From Membranipora membranacea (Eukaryota; Bryozoa; Gymnolaemata; Cheilostomatida; Membraniporidae): a DNA stretch of 64,000 nucleotides. How positions within the stretch are numbered: position 1 is the first letter of the stretch; every line of letters begins with the position of its first letter. Below are positions 11,854 through 21,187 of this stretch, piece by piece. Made by a program: the position numbers and the translations under genes. The notes under the pieces are model-generated. The model was not told the origin of the DNA. It worked only from the letters and a program-made list of their open reading frames with translations, and searched no databases. Location: positions 10,168,001 through 10,232,000 of the forward strand of contig OU612075.1 of the NCBI GenBank assembly GCA_914767715.1, given 5' to 3'.

Positions 11854-14800
11854 TTATGAGACGCTTTCGTAGCCAGCATTTCTGGCCCTTCTTCTACCAA
11901 TGCAGTAGCCAATGAGCACAATTACAACCATAGCAGCTAGAGCAATTCCGACGGCGATTGGTACTATAGCATTAGTTGTGCTTTTTCCGTGGTAATAGCA
12001 GTCATTCTCTGTAAAAAGTTATAAAACCAATATCAGATCAGAAATATAGTGAGGCTGATGATGAAAAGATGTTGGCACAATATGGATTGAAGAATTGAAA
12101 GCAGTAATAACAAAATGTAATGTCAATATCACAATCCAGAGCACATGCCAATCTGGGAGTTGTCCATTCACAATAAAGTGGCAGGCTACTCCGAATAAAC
12201 CACTTTGAAACCAGGGAATTTGGACTCCCTGTGGAAACTGACAAGTTTAAGAAAACAGGGCGATTGGGAGAACTTCCTGGTGAAAATATTTAATTTCACA
12301 TACCCTTGACTAGTCTATGTCATGTGAATGTGAGATTTGGTGCGAGGAGGAATAATTTGCTTACGCTAATTGCACAAATCCTCGAGCATACAAGTCCAAT
12401 CGCTCGTCGATTGGCACTCACGGGAATCTAAAAAATACAGAACGTATTAATCACTTACGTGATCCATAGTAGTCAGTAGAGTTCTTGTTTCTGAACGCCT
12501 GTATTTTAACATCCTTAATTTCCATACTGTTACCGTTTGCCATTTTCACAGTGGTGCTATTGCTACAATTGTAGTAATCTCCAACGTTGGTGTTGAACTT
12601 GGTCAGATTCACCGCGGAAGTGTTACCATTGTAGGCTAAAAGTTTAAAGAAAATTAGAATGAGTTCAGATTCAATACCTGTATGCTAAAGCAGATTATAA
12701 AACGTTGAGCAAAACTGTCCGCATTGGCCTGTTAAGCCCAGCAAAATATATGACTCACCTTATTTTATCAACCAAACACCAAACTAACAAGTCGGCTTGG
12801 CAAAACAGATATGGAAAGTGGGAAACCTGGCTGTAGCAGCTAATATATAGCGATGCAATAAAATTTTGATATTTGATATAGTACGCTCACCTGTCTTGCC
12901 TGTCTTGATAGAGTAAGAAGCCCTAACGGTGCTCAAACTAAAGTTGCTTTCCTTGGATTTTGTGAACTCCATACTGAGAGAGACATTAGTTAGCTTGTCT
13001 GTCCACATCACATTCAGCATATCAGTTGAGTTTGAACACGTCCCGCTTGTCTTTACTGCATCATTGCTATTGAGTGGCACTTCCACCATCTGAGACTAGA
13101 AAAATTAGTTAAACATATTTAATTCAAATTAATGAAGAAGGGCTATTGTCGGTAAATTTGTGACATAGCGCAAAAATGTTCTGGCCAAGGCACAAAAAAT
13201 GAATGAGACCCAGAATCCCACTTGATTGGCTGTTGATCCCAAATTCTAATAAATGGTCCTCACATCCTAGGTATGGTGAAATGATTGCCTCAGCATCCAG
13301 GTCTCATTAGTTTAAAACTGGTGAAAATAATTTTTCCAATTAATTACAGCTGTTTCCTAGCATAGCATGACATCATTTATTGTGAACAATAAATACATTA
13401 TAGCTGCTATGAGGTAATGTCTCTTATACCAGAAAAATCTCAATCCTAAGAACTTTTTAGCACAGAACATTATTTTGATCGATCAACAGTTATCACTATC
13501 GAAATTGATATTGCTGCCAAACAAAGCAGTAATGCACAGGTTAGTACAGGTAAATAGTGCAGACGGCGTTAGTTTGGGTTAGTTTTTAGAAAACTTTTTT
13601 AAAAGCAAACCAACATATTGGGATAGATGGGATAAACCTCCCGTGGCGCTGTCATATCAATAAGGTAAAATATTGGGTATGTGATTTTAATTTGTAATCA
13701 AGAAGAACAAAGGCCAGATCATATTTATGTTATGTACGAAAGCTAGTTGTGGTTGACCATCATGATGTAGCCTGAGTTGATGTCTCAGTCAACATAGAAC
13801 ACAAATAAAATTAGAAATATGTTTGTATCAAAGTTGTTTTACCTTATTCCTGGCATCCTTGTAGCTAAGATGAAGTGTTATGGCAGCCTGCATAACCAAA
13901 CATATAGACTTATTACCATCCATCACCGTGAATGTTTTATCACTCAAATGGGGTGCTGTAGTTGGGGTTGTTTTAGTAGTTTTAGTAGTTGGGGTGGTTT
14001 TGGTAGTCTTAGTTGTTGGGGTGGTTTTAGTTGTCTTAGTAGTTGGGGTGGTCTTAGTAGTTTTTGTAGTTGGGGTTGTTTTAGTAGTTTTTGTAGTTGG
14101 GGTGGTTTTGGTAGTCTTAGTTGTTGGGGTGGTTTTAGTTGTCTTAGTAGTTGGGGTGGTCTTAGTAGTTTTTGTAGTTGGGGTGGTTTTAGTTGTCTTA
14201 GTTGTTGGGGTGGTTTTGGTTGTCTTAGTTGTTGGGGTGGTTTTAGTAGTTTTTGTAGTTGGGGTTGTTTTAGTTGTCTTAGTAGTTGGTGTGGTTTTAG
14301 TAGTTTTTGTAGTTGGAGTGGTTTTGGTAGTCTTAGTTGTTGGGGTGGTTTTAGTTGTCTTAGTAGTTGGGGTGGTTTTAGTAGTTTTTGTAGTTGGTGT
14401 GGTTTTAGTTGTCTTAGTTGTTGGGGTGGTTTTAGTTGTCTTAGTTGTTGGGGTGGTTTTAGTAGTTTTTGTAGTTGGGGTGGTTTTAGTAGTTTTTGTA
14501 GTTGGGGTAGTTTTAGTAGTCTTAGTGATTGGTGTAGTTTTAGTAGTCTTAGTAGTTGGGGTGAGTTTAGTGGTTGTAGAAGTAGCTGTTGTTGAGGTGA
14601 ACGCATTGCATCCTACAATGGGGGATAAAATGTAACAAAATTATTGTGTTTGAGTGTTGTAGCTGTTCAAGTCTATGAAGGGTGTAATGGATGCGAAATT
14701 GAAGTAAACATGCTATCACAATCAGGCACATGACAAGCCTTATCATATTATACAAAGTTCAACCTGACTGCATGGTGATCAGATATTTATGGCCATGCTT

Positions 14801-17524
14801 CACTGATATAGCTCATCGACAGTATTGTATTAGAGTGATAAGATAATGTGGACTTGAAATCAGGTAGCATTTATACTGATAAGGTGTAAAGTTTTGATTT
14901 CATATGACTACAAGCAATTCAGTGAAACAGTATCCGCCTACTTATTTAGTAACGACAATTTGATACCCTTGAATATCTGCCAAATAGTACAATCCACTTT
15001 CACAGAAAGAGGCCGCATCTAAATGGTTTTACACTTGTGTTACCTTAGAGAAATGTTAGCTGCAGTTTATTTAAGCTAGTTTGGGGGTGACTAAATTTTA
15101 GTCTATAGAGTATGAAGACAGAGGGTCGATGTTAATTAGCCTTTGATTTTTGGCTTTAGTTTAATTTAAAGCCTGATTGAAATAGTCAATTTTCCAGAGT
15201 CCTGGCAGTAATTTACTTGTAGGGTATTAGGGAAATATATTTTATCTCTTTAAGCTGATGGTGTAGCATAATTGCTAGACACATTGTTAGGAGGTGGAAT
15301 ACAGGTTTAAATTTTATTTCATATCAAACTCACCATCAGTCTCGATGCTGAATGTGCTGTTCTTCATGTTGAATCCTTGAGCTTTGATATAAGAGATTTG
15401 AGCAGACACAGACTTGCCCAGTTTTACTGTCTGAGGCGTGTCGCACAGGTATGAGTTCATAATATGAGATATTTTCATAGAGGATGAGCTCACCATAAAG
15501 CTTCTACCATCTGAAATACAGGATAATAATCTCCGTTGGCAGTATTATTAAGGCCAATTGAATCAAATGAATTGAGAAAATAAATTTAAATATCGGCACC
15601 AACATAGGCATTTGAGGTAAAAACACATCTTGAACTGTTAGTATGGAACCTTAGAAGCAAATTCAAATCATATTTACCTTCAGAAGAATTAGGTAGCTTG
15701 GAGGAATATGAGATATCTTATAAGCCCAGGAATATGAGAACCTTAGAAGCCAAGTGTATCATATTTACCTTCAGAAGAATTAGGTAGCTTGGAGGAATAT
15801 GAGATATCTTAGAAGCCCAGGAATATGAGAACCTTAGAAGCCAAGTGACCATATTTACCTTCAGAAGAATTAGGTAGCTTGGAGGAATATGAGATATCTT
15901 AGAAGCCCAGGAATATGAGAACCTTAGAAGCCAAGCGTATCATATTTACCTTCAGAAGAATTAGGTAGCTTGGAGGAATTATAGGTCAGGTGCATCTGCA
16001 TCAAGACCACGTCAGAGTCATTTGAGAAAGAAAAAGTCACTCGCTGAATAACTTCTGAGCTTACTTCGATGGTGAGAAATGTATTGGGAGAGCAATTTCC
16101 TTTTGTTTTAGTTGCCGATCCTAACGCTATGGTATCTGACAGCTGTCCATTTTTACCCTGGAGTATGGAGAATGAATACAATGCTGTTAACACAAACTCC
16201 ATATAGCACATAATAGGAGTTCCCCCAAGGTAGTAACTATTTGATACCGTCTTAATTTTTACCCATGGAGACTTGCCACCGTTCTAGGCCTAAACAGTAT
16301 ATGCATATATACGTAAAATGTTGTATGGTATATTGTGCACTTTAATATTTTCTACCAATTAGTTGGTTGAATCATAACTGTTAGTTGTATGTTTAAAGAA
16401 TCCCTCACCTTGTAGGGAATGGTGATATTTATATCTGCATACACTTCTATGCAGGCAGCACCAAAACCAGATGGAGGGAATCGATAATCATGCCTATCAC
16501 TCTGAACACCAGCTGAAAATATGATAGAGATTAAACTGACAGCTCAAACATATCTGTATGTTATGAAAAGAACCAAGCCACACCTACATGGTATGTTATT
16601 GCTCTAGCAAATGATACAGTGTAGGAAGATCATTAGTGATAATCTTTATAAACTCAGTACGCACGATGAATATCTCATGTTAGAATTCTATGACGGAATT
16701 CAAGGCACATTATGTAGAGGACAGTCAGATCATGAAGGGTTAGTAAATTTGACAGTTGGCCTCACATACCGACCATTGAGCATAGTTTAGACAATGATGT
16801 ACCATGTAAGGAAGTACCAGTAAGATACTTGGCAAATGGAAGTACCTATATTGCAAGGTAAAATTTCAGTCAGCAAGAATAAGCTTCATACAATCTTTAC
16901 TCCCAATATCTGGTACATTTTCAAGCTCGATTCTGTCTTCAGTACCAATTAACCGATAGCCTATATATTTTGTCATGAGATTGTGCTCCATATAATGGAA
17001 TACAGTCCTGCTAGCCTTGTTCACGCGGGTTTTGGTTGTTTTGACCAAAACCAAAACCCGTGGCCGCGTGAACAAGGCTTCAATCCTGCAGCTTAAGGCT
17101 GGTTGTCAGGCCACCTGGTATTTTGCATGATAGTAGATGGCACTATGAAATTACTACTTAAATTTTTCTCCCAACAGCCTGGCAGGTCAAATACGTGAAC
17201 GCTCTGACTGATGATGCCGGGGTTTTATTATACATATGTGAAGTGATACCACTAACAAAAATAAGCTATGGTTCAAATTATTATCCCGCCCGTGCATGAC
17301 AGAATTCTAATGAATTATAAAGCCATAAATATTTATCAGAATATAAATAGATCAAGGAGTTTTACCCCTTGAATAAATGATACTGTCACCTGTGTACATT
17401 ATATTATAGCTTACTATTGTAACTTAATAAGTATACTTTCATTCTATATATATTATATATATGAAACATCTTACTTACCACAAAACAAAGCTGAGAGCAA
17501 AGATAATGCCACAATGTATTTCAT
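11854..17524 (-). CDS. LAMP-type lysosomal membrane glycoprotein
   Basis: Eight exons, all in phase, give 613 residues: 17479-17524, 16409-16512, 15950-16157, 15334-15510, 13843-14612, 12891-13095, 12459-12635, 11854-12008. Residues 1-17 are a signal peptide. Two lumenal LAMP domains each carry four Cys (36, 72, 142, 180 and 416, 455, 527, 566); the loop spacings of 36-39 match the LAMP fold. Between them, residues 181-405 are a Thr/Pro/Lys hinge, much longer than in vertebrate LAMP1/2. A membrane segment (about 577-600, starting IVPIAVG) is followed by a 13-residue tail with the Gly-Tyr lysosomal sorting signal GYESV plus one extra Ser. Many N-x-S/T sites are present. LAMPs coat the lysosomal membrane and act in lysosome fusion and autophagy. 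Exon 6 could start at TCT or two codons later. It is divergently paired with COPS9. Whether it is closer to LAMP1 or LAMP2 cannot be decided. Confidence 0.93.
13955..14578 (-). repeat. Coding 27-bp minisatellite in LAMP exon 5
   Basis: About 23 head-to-tail 27-bp units, each encoding a nine-residue Thr/Lys/Pro unit close to TTKTTKTTP. In the LAMP frame the array is uninterrupted and lies exactly between the two lumenal domains, so it forms the hinge and is expected to be densely O-glycosylated. The plus strand and the other minus frames are also open because of the low-complexity composition; those frames are not genes. Single-base variants between units (AAA/AAG, ACC/ACT/ACA) are mostly silent. 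Confidence 0.92.
15669..15989 (-). repeat. Tandem duplication of LAMP exon 3 splice donor
   Basis: Four copies with a 90-91-bp period start at 15669, 15760, 15850 and 15941. Each contains the last 30 or so coding bases of LAMP exon 3 and its donor (minus strand CTGAAG|GTAAATATG). Only the copy at 15941 joins the real exon. The other three lie in the intron just downstream and are nearly identical to one another, so the duplication is recent. Confidence 0.88.
17011..17086. repeat. Hairpin in LAMP intron 1
   Basis: The arms AGCCTTGTTCACGCGG and GGTTTTGGT pair with ACCAAAACC and CCGCGTGAACAAGGCT across a short centre. Related outer words (CCTTGTCACGCGGC, CCTTGTCAAGCGG) occur near 32775, 56880 and 63750, which suggests a dispersed hairpin family. 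Confidence 0.65.
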
Positions 17525-17825
17525 CTTCTGCTGTTTAAGTTGCACCAACACTTGTTACAAGTAGCTCTACCTAAAGATTGAAGTCAACTTTACAAAAGCC
17601 AAAAGTCGTGTGCTGATAATACCTTTACATCATGTGGTGAAACACATGACTAACATGTGACCTTCTCAAACATAGCAAGTACCCAATCACAACCTTTCTA
17701 ACAAACCTTTAACAACAATGATCTCAAAATTAGTCTTTAAAAACAGAGAGATCAAATGAAAGGGAAAAGAAATTGGAAACAATTACAAGTTTGTCATACT
17801 AGATAGTGACGGAGAAATATCAAAG
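17525..17825. promoter_or_regulatory. Head-to-head LAMP/COPS9 promoter region
   Basis: Only 301 bp separate the LAMP start codon (minus) from the COPS9 start codon (plus), so both 5' UTRs and core promoters must fit here or overlap. The stretch contains three E-boxes at 17630-17661 and a CCAAT box at about 17683. No clear TATA box is placed at a convincing distance from either gene. Shared control of the two genes is an inference from spacing. Confidence 0.6.
17630..17661. promoter_or_regulatory. Cluster of three E-boxes (MiT/TFE-like)
   Basis: TCATGTGG, ACACATGAC and ACATGTGAC lie within 32 bp, 106-137 bp upstream of the LAMP start codon. CATGTG flanked by TCA/GTGAC is the kind of site bound by MiT/TFE bHLH factors, which in vertebrates drive lysosomal genes. 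Binding is not demonstrated. Confidence 0.5.
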
Positions 17826-19840
17826 ATGGCTTCTAACATTGTGGTTGATGAAATGTTTCCTGAAGGCTCAGGATCATTTATGGATGTCGATGAAGGCCAC
17901 ATAGGTACAGCTGGAGGAAAGGAGGTAGGGAAAGATAGAAATGACTAAATTCAAAATTGATAAATTCACACACACTGCAAGTGCAAGTTTAATTCAATCA
18001 ACTTCAAGTCAGTCAAGATCAAGGAGTAGCAGTAGGACTAGGAGGACTTCAGTCCTTGTTGTTTAAATTATTTAGGCAGATGAATAAAACATGAAGATAG
18101 ATGGCTGGAGTTGGTAGTACTGAGAAGACGTACTCCTTGCTAGTACCACCAGCTAGTCAATCAATACCAAGTCCACTGTGACTAGGGGCCACCAAAAAGC
18201 AATAAACTCAAGTTTATGTATTGGGTGGAAGTCCTTTTCTCTCTCTCTCAACCTAAAATCAGTTTTAATGAGGATTAAAAACAGGCCTGGGAGGCCAACA
18301 GATGATTTCTGATTTGGGGAGCTTTTAAGGCAAGGCATAATCGAAAAAAGGTCATTCATTAGCAGTGTTAGAAGTGCCAGGATCCGGGGGGCCGTCTAGA
18401 CCCCCGGCGGGGTCAGGGGCGGAGCAGCAATGCAAATCATGGACTCAAGCCTGCAAATCCACGGCTTATTGCCATTGTAATGGTTATGATATATAGGGGG
18501 GATGCATCCCCCTAGGCAAAGTAGGAAGGGGGACACCATCCCTTTGCATCCCCCTAAATTCTAACACTGGTCGTTAGTTTGACATTACACCAGCTAGGGT
18601 TCATATACCTTTCAACTTTGGAAGCTATCTTTAACCACATAAAATATATCATGTGTGATGAATGACAGCTGGTGTATTTATTATATTGCATATCTTTGTT
18701 CATCACCTCTTTTTAGGCTTTTGGCGGCTCAATCAAAGATGTAATTGGTAAAGGAGCTAACATCATTCACAGTGACTTCGACAACAGTAAGTGCTATGCG
18801 ATTTCTAAGTAATTATTTTTTCCCACCAAAAAATTCCTCAGATGAGCCTCTTGCTTTTGCAAATCAAGAGCTCAAAGGGCAGAGGGATTGGAATATGTTT
18901 AGGATGCTGCTTCATTGTAAAAACTGTCATTCTGCTATCAGAATAGAGGGGATTTGTTTTTCAATTTCAGACCATAACTGGATGGAATTGCGGAAACAAA
19001 TTCGTGTTATGTCCTTTCATTTGACCAATGCAGTGCTCAGTGGTTTTCCAATTCGGGCTCCTCAAATGTTCAAGGTTCTAAAAATGGGGCGATAGATCAG
19101 CAGCCAGTGAATTACACCGTAAACAAATCGGCAGCTGTCAATCTTACTTGATCACTATTTCATCATAACAATAGTAGACTAGCCAAATTATAGGTTTTGT
19201 TCTACATAGACATGGACATAGACATAGACAATGAAATGGGTATAGCAATGATTTAAGACACAAAATATCCTTACAGAGTAAAAATGTCATGTCTCGAAGC
19301 ATGGTCCCTCATAGCCTGGTCCCTCATAGCCTGGTCCCTCATAGCCTGGTCCCTCATAGCCTGGTCCCTCATAGCCTGGTCCCTCATAGCCTGGTCCCTC
19401 ATAGCCTGGTCCCTCATAGCCTGGTCCCTCATAGCCTGGTCCCTCATAGCATGGTCCCTCATAGCATGGTCCCTCATAGCATGGTCCCTCATAGCCTGCA
19501 TCCATGGTCCCTCATAGCCTGCCTCCATGGTCCCTCATAGCCTGCCTCCATGGTCCCTCATAGCCTGGCCCCTCATAGCCTGCCTCCACCAGCTTTGTTT
19601 GTGGGGAGTGATTTGGTTCCCTCACATAACTATTACTGGTACTGGTACCGAGAGATGAGTAGGCCAGTAACCTCATTATGGTGTCAGATTTGCATTCAGA
19701 ACCATGTCCCCTTTCGGTTTTACCTTTTTGAGAGAACAATTTAGATCTTTAACTCCAACACTGTTCCGATGCTCACAACTGAACTGTTTCATATTACAGA
19801 TTTTGGAGACTTATTTGATGATGATGATGATACTACATAG
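17826..19840 (+). CDS. COPS9: COP9 signalosome subunit 9 (CSNAP)
   Basis: Three exons, 17826-17924, 18717-18786 and 19800-19840, join in phase to give 69 residues. The N-terminal VDEMFPEGSGSF and the acidic end FGDLFDDDDD are hallmarks of COPS9, the smallest subunit of the COP9 signalosome, which removes Nedd8 from cullin-RING ligases. In this family the C-terminal Phe/Asp-rich tail binds the signalosome. The vertebrate protein is 57 residues; the extra length here lies mainly in the middle (around GTAGGKEAFGGSIKD). Intron 1 carries a GC-rich insert and intron 2 a 15-bp minisatellite. The gene is divergent from LAMP and convergent with the astacin gene. Its small exons make it easy to miss by automated prediction. 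Confidence 0.9.
18380..18565. repeat. GC-rich insert in COPS9 intron 1
   Basis: An island of high GC with runs GGGGGG, CCCCCGGCGGGG, GGGGGGATGCATCCCCC and AGGAAGGGGGACACC in otherwise AT-rich intron DNA. Short palindromes inside (GGGGGATGCATCCCCC) suggest a transposon-derived insert. No terminal repeats or coding capacity were identified. Confidence 0.4.
19300..19587. repeat. 15-bp minisatellite in COPS9 intron 2
   Basis: About 14 uninterrupted 15-bp units (CCTGGTCCCTCATAG or CATGGTCCCTCATAG) are followed by longer variant units carrying CCTGCCTCCATGG. All six reading frames across the array tend to be open, which produces repetitive false proteins. There are no unique spacers, so it is not a CRISPR array. 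Confidence 0.95.
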
Positions 19841-20179
19841 CGTGTTGTCGATCTTGTATATGAGAGCAGTTATGATATATGTACATATTTAACATGTACG
19901 GCTACACTTGTTCTATTAGGTTTAGACCTTATAACATTATGGATAGGACAAATAAGCGATAGCTGGTTGGAATAATGGGACTTTGACGTTGCATCTCTCG
20001 CCTTGGTATCCTTGAACCACATTTTTTCTTCCGCCAACATGTTCTGTGTATTGAGAAAATGCTTTCATGCGTTCAAAGCTTGTGTTCGAAATTATATTTA
20101 TTTTAATGTCTATGGCATGTTACATATTTCACTACTGGTTTTTAAACAAACAATTATGAATGTTGGTGTTGATAATATT

Positions 20180-20185
20180 AATAAA
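20180..20185 (+). terminator. Candidate poly(A) signal for COPS9
   Basis: AATAAA on the plus strand, 340 bp after the COPS9 stop codon. A GT/T-rich stretch (GTTTTAGTCTAG and later TTTGCTTT) follows within 40 bp, as expected for a downstream element. Confidence 0.4.
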
Positions 20186-20675
20186 CAATTCAGTTTTAGT
20201 CTAGAATTACTTTGCTTTACCAACGCGTTGAACCACTGCTTTTGTGCTGATCTGTTTACCAAATGATGGCGAGACCTGCGAATATGACATGACTCCAAAC
20301 AAGTTTGTTTTCTTTGGTTTTGTGGTGAAGGGATTTATTGCAAAATAAGGTGTTAAGGCACCAGCCAGTCATCGCTGGAATACATCTGTCACCATACAGG
20401 AGAAAACAAACTTGTTCTATATAAATATTTAGTTGGTTCAGAGTCCTATTATAACTTCGTATTTATATGTTGTTTGAAGAATTTAAACCAGGTTTGATGG
20501 ATATAATCCACTCACTCTGACATCAGATCGCTTGCAGAGCAACTTTTTTCACCCCAGCTTTTGAATTCACTGCCCACGCACACACAATCAAGGGCCGCAT
20601 TGAATTGTAGATGGGCAACTTAAACAGTTGGATGGGATTTATTTCTCACTACAATGCACTTCAACTAACATCACA

Positions 20676-20681
20676 TTTATT
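20676..20681 (-). terminator. Candidate poly(A) signal for astacin gene
   Basis: AATAAA on the minus strand, about 510 bp downstream of the astacin stop; a second hexamer lies at 20638-20643. The choice between them is arbitrary. Confidence 0.3.
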
Positions 20682-21187
20682 TACAAAAATAAACAAAAAT
20701 AATATTATGAGATGCACCAAAAGGGAGAAAAACTTCTCTATGTAGTCATTTGGCAATGGTTCATAGCTTTATAATTTTGTCATAAATTGTCCGAAGCCCA
20801 CCCAACAACAATAATAATACTGTTACAATACGAAACAACGTACTGGAATTAATTTAGTTTTGTGTAATATCAAGTGATCACTCTATCCCAACAGCTGCAT
20901 TCCAAGACAACCAAGCAAATGTGATGCAAATAGCCCAGGCTGGCCTGTCTAGTCAAGTTAGCCTAGTCCACGAGTTGGTCAGCCCACACTTACAATCACA
21001 CGCTTTATATGACTTGCAGCAAGGAAAAACTTGCTAGCAGCTTGCCAGTGTGTTGGCTCTGATTGGCCGATTTCCATCCGACAGCCAATCAGCAGAGCCA
21101 ACACAATGGCTGCTTGCAGCAGTAAAAGACAAAATGACCAGGAAGTTATAATCTACTGGTATCTAATACACAGTAGAAGTAGTAGGT

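Larger units (their letters stand above)
19841..21187. other. Convergent 3' region of COPS9 and astacin gene
   Basis: No coding sequence is supported. COPS9 ends from the left and the astacin gene from the right. Candidate poly(A) hexamers are AATAAA at 20180-20185 (plus, 340 bp after the COPS9 stop) and 20676-20681 (minus, about 510 bp after the astacin stop). A foldback sequence at about 21045-21105 has the arms GTGTTGGCTCTG and CAGAGCCAACAC. Confidence 0.5.

Noticed and set aside
13819-14635. Open frames of over 250 codons on the plus strand, and others on the minus strand, across the Thr-repeat
   Set aside because: They are low-complexity shadows (Gly/Ser/Cys/Trp or Val/Leu repeats, and Gln/Leu/Pro repeats) of the 27-bp array. 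Only the minus frame giving TTKTTKTTP joins LAMP exons on both sides.
19271-19540. Repetitive open frames in the 15-bp minisatellite
   Set aside because: A 15-bp unit without stops keeps several frames open at once; the array lies in a COPS9 intron and has no splice or start context.
19300-19587. CRISPR-like array
   Set aside because: The units are contiguous with no unique spacers, the host is eukaryotic and no cas genes are present. The same applies to 32255-32416.
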